Assembly (NCBI GenBank): GCA_023128855.1
Contig: JAGMDE010000093.1
Coordinates: 1-7,757 of the forward strand
Direction: 5' to 3'
Source of the DNA: Thermoplasmatales archaeon
GTDB taxonomy: Archaea; Thermoplasmatota; E2; DHVEG-1
DNA: 7,757 nt
Shown: positions 1 to 5,073 of the stretch, piece after piece
Numbering within the stretch: the stretch's first letter is position 1
Layout of the letters: every line of letters begins with the position of its first letter
Position numbers and translations under genes: made by a program
The notes under the pieces: generated by a model
Seen by the model: only the letters and a program-made list of their open reading frames with translations
What the model was told of the DNA's origin: nothing
Databases searched by the model: none

Positions 1-76
1 TTACATTTTCACCATTTTGTCCTTCAATTAAACCTTGCTTCTCTTTATCACTGTACCAATTAACAATTCCTTTCAT
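1..76 (-). CDS. Cold-shock-domain protein, 3' part outside window
   Basis: The frame opens with ATG at 76-74 and stays open to the window edge, giving 25 residues that begin MKGIVNWYSDKE. The MKGIV-x-WY start and the following GLIEGQNGENV match the first three strands of CspA-type nucleic-acid-binding beta barrels (usually about 65-70 residues). A GGTGA ribosome binding site at 83-87 lies 6 nt upstream, which supports this start. Family role: single-stranded RNA or DNA binding in the cytoplasm, often as an RNA chaperone at low temperature. Odd point: where CspA has the RNP1 core K-G-[FY]-G-F-I, this protein reads E-K-Q-G-L-I, so two ring-stacking aromatics are missing. It follows the 118-288 ORF by 41 nt in the same direction and may be cotranscribed. 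Family call is fairly sure; activity is uncertain because most of the gene is unseen. Confidence 0.78.
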   Translation of the reverse strand, partial: MKGIVNWYSDKEKQGLIEGQNGENV

Positions 77-117
77 TTAATTTCACCAATTTTAATTTTT
101 TTTACAAAAAATAGACA

Positions 118-288
118 TCAAAATGCATGTTTACAATTTTCACAATTGTTTTGATTATTAGAATTTACTTTTGAGCTAAATTTAGAGCAAACCTCATGTT
201 CGAATACTGGTCGGTTTAAAGCTTTGCATCTAATTACTTTTTTTTGTATTTTATTTTCATTATCGCGTCTTCTTCTATTTTTATTCAT
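118..288 (-). CDS. Small four-cysteine, probably zinc-binding protein (56 aa)
   Basis: ATG at 288-286 runs to TGA at 120-118. The N-terminus is very basic (MNKNRRRRDNENK), followed by cysteines at residues 21, 34, 49 and 52. The last two form a C-E-N-C-K-H knuckle near the C-terminus, and the sequence ends K-H-A-F. One C-x2-C pair plus two more cysteines is typical of small zinc-ribbon or treble-clef proteins, but I do not recognise a named family. The Arg-rich start would suit nucleic-acid binding (inference). A weak GTGAG-type ribosome binding site sits just upstream (about 295-299). The gene runs in the same direction as the cold-shock gene after it, so the two may share a transcript. The Cys spacing makes a chance ORF unlikely. 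Confidence 0.65.
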   Translation of the reverse strand: MNKNRRRRDNENKIQKKVIRCKALNRPVFEHEVCSKFSSKVNSNNQNNCENCKHAF

Positions 289-330
289 TTCTAACTCACT
301 ATAGTTATATTTTTAGCTATATTCTCTGAA

Positions 331-373
331 AAAAATAAAAAAAATAAATCCATTTTAAACATTGGAAATGGAT
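331..373 (-). terminator. U-tract terminator hairpin, minus strand
   Basis: Read on the minus strand, ATCCATTT and AAATGGAT (366-373 and 348-355) form a perfect 8-bp stem with a 10-nt loop. It is followed at once by a T-rich run (about 347-331) interrupted only by single A's. Archaeal RNA polymerase stops at such U-tracts even with weak stems. It would end the transcript of the Sm-like gene at 507-716, or a short RNA from the TATA-like site at 418-426. It could also act as an attenuator ahead of the 118-288 gene. No protein gene is visible in 289-506. Confidence 0.5.
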
Positions 374-417
374 ACTTAAGTTTCTATTTCCCTCTGGCAC
401 TATATTAGTATATATCA

Positions 418-426
418 CTTATATAG
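418..426 (-). promoter_or_regulatory. Candidate TATA box upstream of the small Cys-rich and cold-shock genes
   Basis: On the minus strand this reads CTATATAAG, a good archaeal TATA-like element in a gene-free stretch. A start about 25 nt downstream (near 397) would give either a leader of about 110 nt for the 118-288 gene or a short RNA ending at the hairpin of 331-373. The region is AT-rich, so a chance match is possible. Confidence 0.3.
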
Positions 427-506
427 TTTTGTATTGCATTATTTGCCATTCTTGAATCTATTTATCACCATGATATCATTATTTCTTAAAATGTGTTTCG
501 ATCAGA

Positions 507-716
507 CTATCTGTTTTTTGTCTTTGGTTTTATCGCTTCTATCGTTTTTATATTAAGACATCCTACACCTTGATTGGATTCAATAATCAATAAGTCTGCA
601 TCATGGTCGATGTTCATAACCATACCAAAAACAACATGAACTCTTTCTTCACCTGGTTCCTTGATTACAATTTTACAGTATTTATCTATCATCCTATCCA
701 AACATTTTTCTTCCAT
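507..716 (-). CDS. Small Sm-like (LSm-type) beta-barrel protein, hypothetical (69 aa)
   Basis: ATG at 716-714 runs to TAG at 509-507. A purine-rich AAGGA site lies about 6-10 nt upstream (near 722-728). After a short helical start (MEEKCLDRMIDKY), the protein alternates short beta strands: KIVIKEP, then VHVVFGMVMNIDHDADLLII, then a Q-G-V-G-C turn and a closing NIKTIEAIKPK strand. The order (charged strand, G-x-V-x-x-[IV]-D-x-x-x-D-x-x-I, then G-x-x-x-I-x-x-I-x-x-I) resembles the Sm1 and Sm2 motifs of LSm/Hfq barrels, which bind U-rich RNA. This is a pattern judgement, and other small SH3-like barrels fit as well. The gene stands alone, with a strong TATA box at 798-806 and a terminator-like hairpin downstream (331-373), so it is probably its own transcription unit. 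Confidence 0.72.
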   Translation of the reverse strand: MEEKCLDRMIDKYCKIVIKEPGEERVHVVFGMVMNIDHDADLLIIESNQGVGCLNIKTIEAIKPKTKNR

Positions 717-797
717 TTTTCTTTCCTTCTAAAACCAAATTGATTGGAAGGGAGATTTTCAACTTACAACCAATCGTGATACTCTTTGTCAATATCA

Positions 798-806
798 GTA
801 TATAAA
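798..806 (-). promoter_or_regulatory. TATA box for the Sm-like gene
   Basis: The minus strand reads TTTATATAC, close to the archaeal TATA consensus. A start 25 nt downstream (near 776) gives a leader of about 60 nt before the ATG at 716. Its position inside an overlapping open frame at 694-897 argues that that frame is not a gene. Confidence 0.5.
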
Positions 807-814
807 TCCATCGT

Positions 815-830
815 GTCAAAATGTCAAAAT
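815..830. repeat. Tandem 8-bp direct repeat GTCAAAAT x2 next to a TATA box
   Basis: Two perfect head-to-tail copies of GTCAAAAT lie 8 bp upstream of the minus-strand TATA box at 798-806. This is the usual place for a transcription factor site in archaea. It is short and AT-rich, so chance is not excluded. Confidence 0.3.
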
Positions 831-930
831 GGAAAAAAACTATATCCTTGTAGAATCTTTGCTTTTCTTCTCGAAGATAGTTCATCTTCATATCCATCAG
901 ACATTCCTTAGAAGACTCGAGGCTTCAATT

Positions 931-975
931 ACTTTTTAAACCGATACTTGTTTTGAGATTGTAGGTTTGAGGGGG
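931..975 (+). promoter_or_regulatory. Candidate promoter and ribosome binding site for the 990 gene
   Basis: ACTTTTTAAA at 931-940 is a TATA-like element. A start about 25 nt downstream (near 961) would leave a leader of roughly 28 nt that contains GAGGGGG at 969-975. The spacing of 14 nt from this purine run to the ATG at 990 is longer than usual. No other in-frame start lies closer to it. Confidence 0.35.
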
Positions 976-989
976 CAAAGACTAATAAA

Positions 990-1235
990 ATGATATGGCA
1001 AGATTACGCAATAACTTTAATCATTTATATGTTTGTGATAGTTACAATCCCACAGGTTATAGATGTTTTGAAGAAGAAAACTAGATTGAATCTATTAACT
1101 GCTGGTCCAACTGCATTTGGAAACTATTTAATGGCAGCGGTCTTTGGTTCGTTAGGATTATGGATTTCAGTAACATCTTCTTTGTTTATTGCGACTCTTT
1201 GGCTAATAATTTTTATAGGTTCATGGAGAAAATGA
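990..1235 (+). CDS. Small three-helix membrane protein with PQ-loop-like motif (81 aa)
   Basis: ATG at 990 runs to TGA at 1233-1235. Three hydrophobic segments are visible at about residues 7-24, 42-58 and 60-78, separated by a basic loop (K-K-K-T-R) and a short polar turn. The first helix ends in I-P-Q-V-I followed by a Lys-rich loop. That resembles the PQ-loop of SemiSWEET-type proteins, which also have three helices and about 85-100 residues. Small membrane proteins of this size are also common in archaeal and viral accessory regions without the PQ motif, so transport function is not claimed. The gene overlaps the next ORF through ATGA (1232-1235) and sits ahead of a methyltransferase remnant, which suggests a mobile or viral cassette (inference). 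Confidence 0.72.
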   Translation: MIWQDYAITLIIYMFVIVTIPQVIDVLKKKTRLNLLTAGPTAFGNYLMAAVFGSLGLWISVTSSLFIATLWLIIFIGSWRK

Positions 1236-1345
1236 AATACTACGACAATAAAGGGAAATACTGTAGCGTATCTGGATGTAATGAAAAAGCCAGAGTAAAA
1301 GGATTGTGTATGAAGTGTTATTTGAAGATGAGAAAAAAGGTTTAG
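1232..1345 (+). CDS. Small zinc-finger-like protein (37 aa)
   Basis: The chosen ATG at 1232 overlaps the stop of the membrane-protein gene (ATGA). AGGT lies 11 nt upstream and GGAG lies 3 nt upstream. An in-frame ATG at 1223 would add three residues, and the frame is open back to an ATG at 1160. The protein reads KYCSVSGCNEK, then KGLCMKCYLKMRKK, giving C-x4-C-x10-C-x2-C. This pattern (C-x-x-x-G-C ... K-G-L-C-x-x-C-Y) is familiar from tiny zinc-binding proteins in phage and archaeal accessory regions, and the basic tail would suit nucleic-acid binding. Translation is probably coupled to the upstream gene. Its stop at 1345 abuts the methyltransferase remnant. The Cys pattern supports a real gene; the function is unknown. 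Confidence 0.6.
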   Translation: MKYYDNKGKYCSVSGCNEKARVKGLCMKCYLKMRKKV

Positions 1346-1610
1346 AATGGAAATATAGTAAACACATAACTATGCAAGTAGAAGAATAATTCTTTCATGC
1401 ACAGATGAAGGAGATACAATTTTAGACTCATTTGTTGGTTCTGGAGCAACCTCAGTGGCTGCAAAGATGTACAATAGAAATTCTATTGGAATTGAAAAAG
1501 ATAAGAAGAATCTGCCAATCATCAAAAAAAGAATGAATCCAAAACAAAAAAAGATTGAAGAAGATGCAGAAATTGAATACACATTAAGAAATACAAAACA
1601 TAAAGAATAA
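1345..1610 (+). pseudogene. 3' remnant of a beta-class DNA (N4/N6) methyltransferase
   Basis: From 1362 to the TAA at 1608-1610 one frame reads HNYASRRIILSC, then GDTILDSFVGSGATSVAAK, then NSIGIEKDKK. This is the SAM-binding motif I (usual form D-P-F-x-G-S-G-T-T) with its following strand (I-G-I-E), as found at the C-terminal end of beta-class methyltransferases. In that class the catalytic [DNS]-P-P-[YFW] motif lies N-terminal; here it is absent. Immediately upstream another frame reads E-W-K-Y-S-K-H at 1345-1365. Joined to N-Y-A-S-R-R this gives a plausible continuous W-K-Y-S-K-H-N-Y-A-S-R-R, so a 2-nt insertion (or 1-nt loss) near 1365-1368 broke the gene. TAG and TAA stops at 1356-1361 close the downstream frame, and no start codon precedes motif I. 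The N-terminal two thirds or more were lost, apparently where the zinc-finger ORF now ends. Confidence 0.82.
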
Positions 1611-1611
1611 A

Positions 1612-1644
1612 AAAAAGAAATTAGTATTTTGATTATTTCTTTTT
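1612..1644. terminator. Bidirectional AT hairpin between convergent genes
   Basis: AAAAAGAAAT (1612-1621) and ATTTCTTTTT (1635-1644) form a perfect 10-bp inverted repeat with a 13-nt loop. It spans the junction between the plus-strand remnant ending at 1610 and the minus-strand stop codon at 1633-1635. On the plus strand the second arm is a T-rich run; on the minus strand the first arm becomes one. This suits two-way termination but is low-complexity DNA. Confidence 0.35.
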
Positions 1645-3063
1645 CTTTGCAAACAAATATACAATTATAAGAATTATGCTAATAATCAAAATAGCTGCAA
1701 CATACCACATGGTATTATCTTCCTCTTGGGCACATACTCCTCCTTCAGCGTACTCTGTAAGCGTATCTGTAACAGGATCGTATACCCAATCCCATCCTTC
1801 GGTTCCATCACTGTCAATGTAATAGGCTCCATCATCTTGTTTATCACTATCTGTGGTTCCACCAGTTTCAGTACTCTTGAATGAATTATATGTTCCATCA
1901 CCATTTGTATCTAATAGATACCCAATATCTCCAACGGCCATTGCATCGATTAACACAAGCAAGCTTGTAGTACCTGATTCTGTGGCGTTATCACTGGCTA
2001 TTACCGTAACTGTATATGCTCCAGCTGCAGACCAGTTATGCGTTTCTGTGACTTCTGTGTTATTTGCATAGAAATCGGTTGTTTTGGTTGTACCATCTCC
2101 CCAGTCAAAGGTATATCGTATTTTGTCATTGTCTCCATCAGTTGAAACTGCTGTGTAAGTATAAACAGTATTTTGTGTGCCTGTTTGTGGACCATCTACA
2201 TCTGGTGCAGTAGGTGGATTGTTTGGCTGACTTATGACAACCTGGATTGTATCCTCATCTGTTGCATCTCCATCATCTGTAACTGTTAACGTTACAGTAA
2301 ATGTTCCAGGTTCTGTGTAGATATGTGTTGTTGTTATCCCATGTCCTGTTGTTCCATCTCCAAAGTTCCATGTATAATCGGTAATTGTTCCATCAGAGTC
2401 GTAGCTGTTTGAGCCATCAAAGTTTACTGGAGTGTCTACAAATCCCATGGTTTCACTATCTGATGCATCTGCTATAGGTGGACTGTTTCCTTCATCTCCT
2501 CCCCCACCGGAGGTGCCACCATTAGGGCCACCACCACCGCCGCCGCCAGAGCTACTTTGGCCTTTTATAGTAACCTTACCATTAGATGTTTCATGAGGGA
2601 TTTCAATCGGAGTTGGGTCAGCAGATAATAATTCACTAAATACTATAATTAAATCACAGGATTCACCATCTGAACCAACTGCTTTAAACACGATCTCAGC
2701 AATACAAATTTCGTCTGTAGTAATCGCACTTATATTGTATCCAGTAATATTTAAAACTCCTTGTGTGGCATTTAGATATGTAAATATTTCATCTATTTCG
2801 CCGTTACCTACATGTACCACATTTAAAATAGCTGAATCATAGGATATAGAAATTTTAAAAGAGCCCAGATTATTGACATTGTGAATAAAAATTTTTAATG
2901 ACTTTATTTCATTTTGCTTAAGAGTAAGGTCTTCAATACTTATAAGTGTATTATTTTCTTCGCTGTGTATTGATTCAACTGCTATTATTGATGTTAAAAG
3001 AATAGCAGTAAATATAATGGTTATTTTTTGATTTCTATTTATTTTTTTTCTAATATCAATCAC
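1633..3063 (-). CDS. Membrane-anchored surface protein with cohesin-like and PKD domains (476 aa)
   Basis: Layout: signal peptide at 1-34 (basic start, then a hydrophobic core); cohesin-like beta domain at about 39-167, with NLGSFKISISYD, C-I-A-E-I-V-F-K-A-V-G, a Cys at 136 and SELLSADP; Gly-rich linker 170-193; PKD domain 194-278 with F-D-G-S-N-S-Y-D-S-D-G-T and W-N-F-G-D-G-T; second PKD-like domain 282-373 (F-D-W-G-D-G-T); a 380-438 module with D-T-N-G-D-G-T and D-S-D-G-T loops; transmembrane helix 452-471; K-K-K-K tail. It is thus expected to be anchored in the membrane and exposed outside. Known cohesins bind dockerins, so a role in displaying the dockerin protein at 5074-7757 is inferred. 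The start is odd: the only usual start codon is a GTG at 3063-3061 buried in GAGGTGAT, itself a ribosome-binding sequence, and overlapped by a leader ORF (3056-3112). An ATT at 3054-3052 is an alternative start. It is a paralogue of 3507-4925. Confidence 0.9.
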   Translation of the reverse strand: MIDIRKKINRNQKITIIFTAILLTSIIAVESIHSEENNTLISIEDLTLKQNEIKSLKIFIHNVNNLGSFKISISYDSAILNVVHVGNGEIDEIFTYLNATQGVLNITGYNISAITTDEICIAEIVFKAVGSDGESCDLIIVFSELLSADPTPIEIPHETSNGKVTIKGQSSSGGGGGGGPNGGTSGGGGDEGNSPPIADASDSETMGFVDTPVNFDGSNSYDSDGTITDYTWNFGDGTTGHGITTTHIYTEPGTFTVTLTVTDDGDATDEDTIQVVISQPNNPPTAPDVDGPQTGTQNTVYTYTAVSTDGDNDKIRYTFDWGDGTTKTTDFYANNTEVTETHNWSAAGAYTVTVIASDNATESGTTSLLVLIDAMAVGDIGYLLDTNGDGTYNSFKSTETGGTTDSDKQDDGAYYIDSDGTEGWDWVYDPVTDTLTEYAEGGVCAQEEDNTMWYVAAILIISIILIIVYLFAKKKK

Positions 3064-3112
3064 CTCTATCTTTTGATGCTAAAAATTGGATATTCATTAA
3101 TGTTTTTATCAT
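3056..3112 (-). CDS. Candidate 18-codon leader ORF overlapping the cohesin-like gene start
   Basis: ATG at 3112-3110 is preceded at an ideal 7-nt spacing by GGAGG (3120-3124), one of the clearest ribosome binding sites in the window. The ORF encodes MIKTLMNIQFLASKDRGD and stops at TGA 3058-3056, overlapping the GTG start of the downstream gene by 8 nt (GTGATTGA). This geometry fits translational coupling: ribosomes loaded at GGAGG end at the TGA and restart at the GTG. Alternatives are chance, or a frameshift that would fuse this leader to the gene. No known peptide is recognised. Confidence 0.42.
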   Translation of the reverse strand: MIKTLMNIQFLASKDRGD

Positions 3113-3178
3113 CCAATTTCCTCCATCTTTTTTTCGTATGCCATTTATTTTTATAATCTAAAAATATAGAATGATTAA

Positions 3179-3190
3179 TATATATAAATA
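3179..3190 (-). promoter_or_regulatory. Candidate TATA box for the 1633-3063 gene
   Basis: The minus strand reads TATTTATATATA. A start about 25 nt downstream (near 3158) would give a leader of about 46 nt before the leader-ORF ATG at 3112. Other TATA-like stretches lie nearby at about 3147-3171, so the exact box is uncertain. Confidence 0.35.
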
Positions 3191-3274
3191 ATTTTTGTGT
3201 AATTAGAGGTGCTATTAGCTTAAAAAAACATAATAGGGGTAATAATCATACTCGCATGGTATTTTAGTTTGAAG

Positions 3275-3322
3275 ATTTATCTTTTAAACTTATAATTAAA
3301 AACTAAATAAAAAAAGATAAAT
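3275..3322. repeat. 11-bp inverted repeat in an AT-rich spacer
   Basis: ATTTATCTTTT (3275-3285) and AAAAGATAAAT (3312-3322) are perfect inverted copies separated by 26 nt. They lie in the gene-free stretch 3113-3506, which is extremely AT-rich and shows no coding potential on either strand apart from the promoter region near 3179 and the hairpin at 3468-3492. The repeat could be a regulatory site or simply low-complexity sequence. Confidence 0.3.
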
Positions 3323-3467
3323 TTTTTCCAAAATCTAGTTAAGTTTATAGTAAAAAATATAAACGATAAAATTAAAATATGAATTATTATTAATTTTAAA
3401 TTCTAATATTGAACTTGGAAGAAACATAAAAATAAAATATAAATTTAATAAATTATTGTTATTATAC

Positions 3468-3492
3468 ATTAATATCTCGTGTTGATATTAAT
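3468..3492 (-). terminator. Terminator-like hairpin after the 3507-4925 gene
   Basis: ATTAATATC (3468-3476) and GATATTAAT (3484-3492) form a perfect 9-bp stem with a 7-nt loop, 14 nt past the stop codon of the minus-strand gene. Below it on the minus strand lie T-rich stretches (about 3425-3460). Stem and position suit termination, though the long perfect U-run seen at other sites is missing. Confidence 0.45.
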
Positions 3493-3506
3493 AAACCTTT
3501 ATTCGA

Positions 3507-4925
3507 TTATTTTTTAAATTTTCCTTTAAAAATATATATAATACTAACACCAAGAATTATGATAATTAGAACACCTATTACAATGATGGTATTATATTCG
3601 GTTTTATCATTTATTTCTTTATTTGTATCTTTATATTCTGCCACAACTTCTGTTTCTGCATTATACGTATAATCCCAAATACCATCTCCATTACTATCAA
3701 TCAAATAGTTTCCAGGAGATATTTCTGTAAGCAAATTTTCATTATTTAAAAATGTATCAAACGTTCCATTGCCATTATCATCTGTAACATAGCCTATATA
3801 GAAATTATTATAATACAACTCCTTTGCATCAATTAAAACCACATACTCAGTTGTTTCAGAAACGCTTTGATTATCATCTTCTACTTTTACCTTTATTACA
3901 TATCTACCAGCTTGAATCCATATGTGACTTAGTGTAGAAGAATAATTACTAGAAACAAAATTTGTAATATTGGTTTTACCATCACCCCAATTAACAATAT
4001 AACTTATATTATCATTTTCAACATCAGTAGAAACCATAGAATATTCATATTCTATACCCTTGCTACCTGACGCAGGACCAGTTATTTCCGGTTTTTCTGG
4101 AGGGTTGTTGCCTTGAGATATAATAATATCAACGGAATCTTCATCTATGGCACCATCATTGTCAGTTACCGTCAATAGCACCTGATAAATACCAGGATTC
4201 GTGAAAACATGATCAACTTGTATACCCGTAGCTGTTTCACCATCGCCAAAATCCCACATGTAAGAAGCTATTGTTCCATCAGAATCAAAGCTTTCAGACG
4301 CATCAAAAATAATCACTGTGTTCACATTTTCCTTTGTTGATGAAACAGAGATATTTGCAATGGGTGCAGTATTGTTGTCAGAAATGGGATCGTCGTTATT
4401 ACCACCAGGGTCGTTAGTGTTTCCATTATTATCTGGCTGTGAACCTGTTATGGTAATTGTAGCAAGATTTTCATCGTAAGTACAATCAATTTCTTCGGGT
4501 TGCGGGTCTGCTGTTAAAAGCTGACAGTATGTAACCATCAGAGAACATGAACTACCACTGCTTCCAACAGCTTCAAATAAAATATCTGCAATAACTGCAT
4601 TACCATTCACGGCTTCAATTGAGTAACCTGTTAAAACTACGAAACCATTATCATGGTCAATATGAGAGAATAAAGAAAAATTACCTCCATTGATTTTATC
4701 GATATCAACAATAGTTGGATCCCATGACAGATTGATATCAAATGAACCAAGATTAGTAACTTCAGAAATCGTTAAAACGCCCCATGTTTTGCTTTTTTCA
4801 GGAATCTGAACGTCTTCCATACTAATAGTACAGGTTTCTTCGCTTTTAACAACTGTAGCAACTATTAAAAGTAGTAAAGTCGACAGAAAAATCTTGATGT
4901 ATATGCTACTTTTCTTTTTCGTCAT
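3507..4925 (-). CDS. Membrane-anchored surface protein with cohesin-like and PKD domains, paralogue (472 aa)
   Basis: ATG at 4925-4923 has only a weak GAG-type ribosome binding site (GAGTTAG, about 4931-4937). Layout: signal peptide 1-28 (MTKKKSS, then a hydrophobic stretch ending near V-K-S-E-E); cohesin-like domain at about 31-161 with NLGSFDINLSWDP, V-I-A-D-I-L-F-E-A-V-G, a Cys at 127 and CQLLTADP; Asn/Asp-rich linker 162-187; PKD domain 188-270 (F-D-S-D-G-T, W-D-F-G-D-G-E); PKD-like domain 274-366 (N-W-G-D-G-K); a 377-431 module with D-D-N-G-N-G-T and D-S-N-G-D-G-I loops; transmembrane helix 446-466; Lys-rich tail. Domain order equals that of 1633-3063, so the pair arose by duplication, with the linker changed from Gly-rich to Asn/Asp-rich. 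Several N-x-[ST] sequons fit a glycosylated surface protein. It probably displays a dockerin partner outside the cell; no enzyme domain is visible. Confidence 0.9.
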   Translation of the reverse strand: MTKKKSSIYIKIFLSTLLLLIVATVVKSEETCTISMEDVQIPEKSKTWGVLTISEVTNLGSFDINLSWDPTIVDIDKINGGNFSLFSHIDHDNGFVVLTGYSIEAVNGNAVIADILFEAVGSSGSSCSLMVTYCQLLTADPQPEEIDCTYDENLATITITGSQPDNNGNTNDPGGNNDDPISDNNTAPIANISVSSTKENVNTVIIFDASESFDSDGTIASYMWDFGDGETATGIQVDHVFTNPGIYQVLLTVTDNDGAIDEDSVDIIISQGNNPPEKPEITGPASGSKGIEYEYSMVSTDVENDNISYIVNWGDGKTNITNFVSSNYSSTLSHIWIQAGRYVIKVKVEDDNQSVSETTEYVVLIDAKELYYNNFYIGYVTDDNGNGTFDTFLNNENLLTEISPGNYLIDSNGDGIWDYTYNAETEVVAEYKDTNKEINDKTEYNTIIVIGVLIIIILGVSIIYIFKGKFKK

Positions 4926-4962
4926 TTTTTTCTAACTCTATATTGTCATTTATCAATATTGA

Positions 4963-4972
4963 ATATAAAAAA
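4963..4972 (-). promoter_or_regulatory. Candidate TATA box for the 3507-4925 gene
   Basis: The minus strand reads TTTTTTATAT. A start about 25-27 nt downstream (near 4940) would give a leader of about 15 nt. Together with the terminator just upstream (5006-5052), this suggests the gene is transcribed separately from the dockerin gene. Confidence 0.4.
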
Positions 4973-5005
4973 CATTGTATTAAAAATTCTGTGTTTTTAG
5001 CTTGT

Positions 5006-5052
5006 AAAAAAATAGGTTGATAGGAAGAGATTAATAACCTGTTTCTCTTCCT
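5006..5052 (-). terminator. Hairpin plus U-tract terminator after the dockerin gene
   Basis: AGGAAGAGA (5022-5030) and TCTCTTCCT (5044-5052) form a perfect 9-bp stem with a 13-nt loop, 21 nt past the stop codon of the minus-strand gene. A run of seven T's on the minus strand (5012-5006) follows about 9 nt beyond the stem. This is the best terminator candidate in the window. Confidence 0.6.
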
Positions 5053-5073
5053 TTGTATTTTAGATTTTTTCTT

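Noticed and set aside
694..897. Open frame of 67 codons on the minus strand ahead of the Sm-like gene
   Set aside because: It overlaps the start of the better-supported 507-716 gene and contains that gene's TATA box and ribosome binding site; its protein shows no domain-like pattern.
1370..1582. Open frame of 70 codons on the minus strand
   Set aside because: It is the antisense shadow of the methyltransferase remnant, whose plus-strand reading contains a recognisable SAM-binding motif.
1686..2195. Several open frames of 64-72 codons inside 1633-3063
   Set aside because: They are shadows of the PKD and juxtamembrane coding sequence; none has a ribosome binding site or a sensible domain.
2485..2556. 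Repetitive GC-rich stretch that might be taken for a repeat array
   Set aside because: It is the coding sequence of the Gly-rich linker; there are no spaced unit repeats, so it is not a CRISPR or satellite.
3113..3506. Possible small RNA gene or hidden ORF in the AT-rich spacer
   Set aside because: Apart from the promoter-like box, an 11-bp inverted repeat and the terminator-like hairpin, no tRNA-like fold, no coding frame and no GC-rich structured element are visible.
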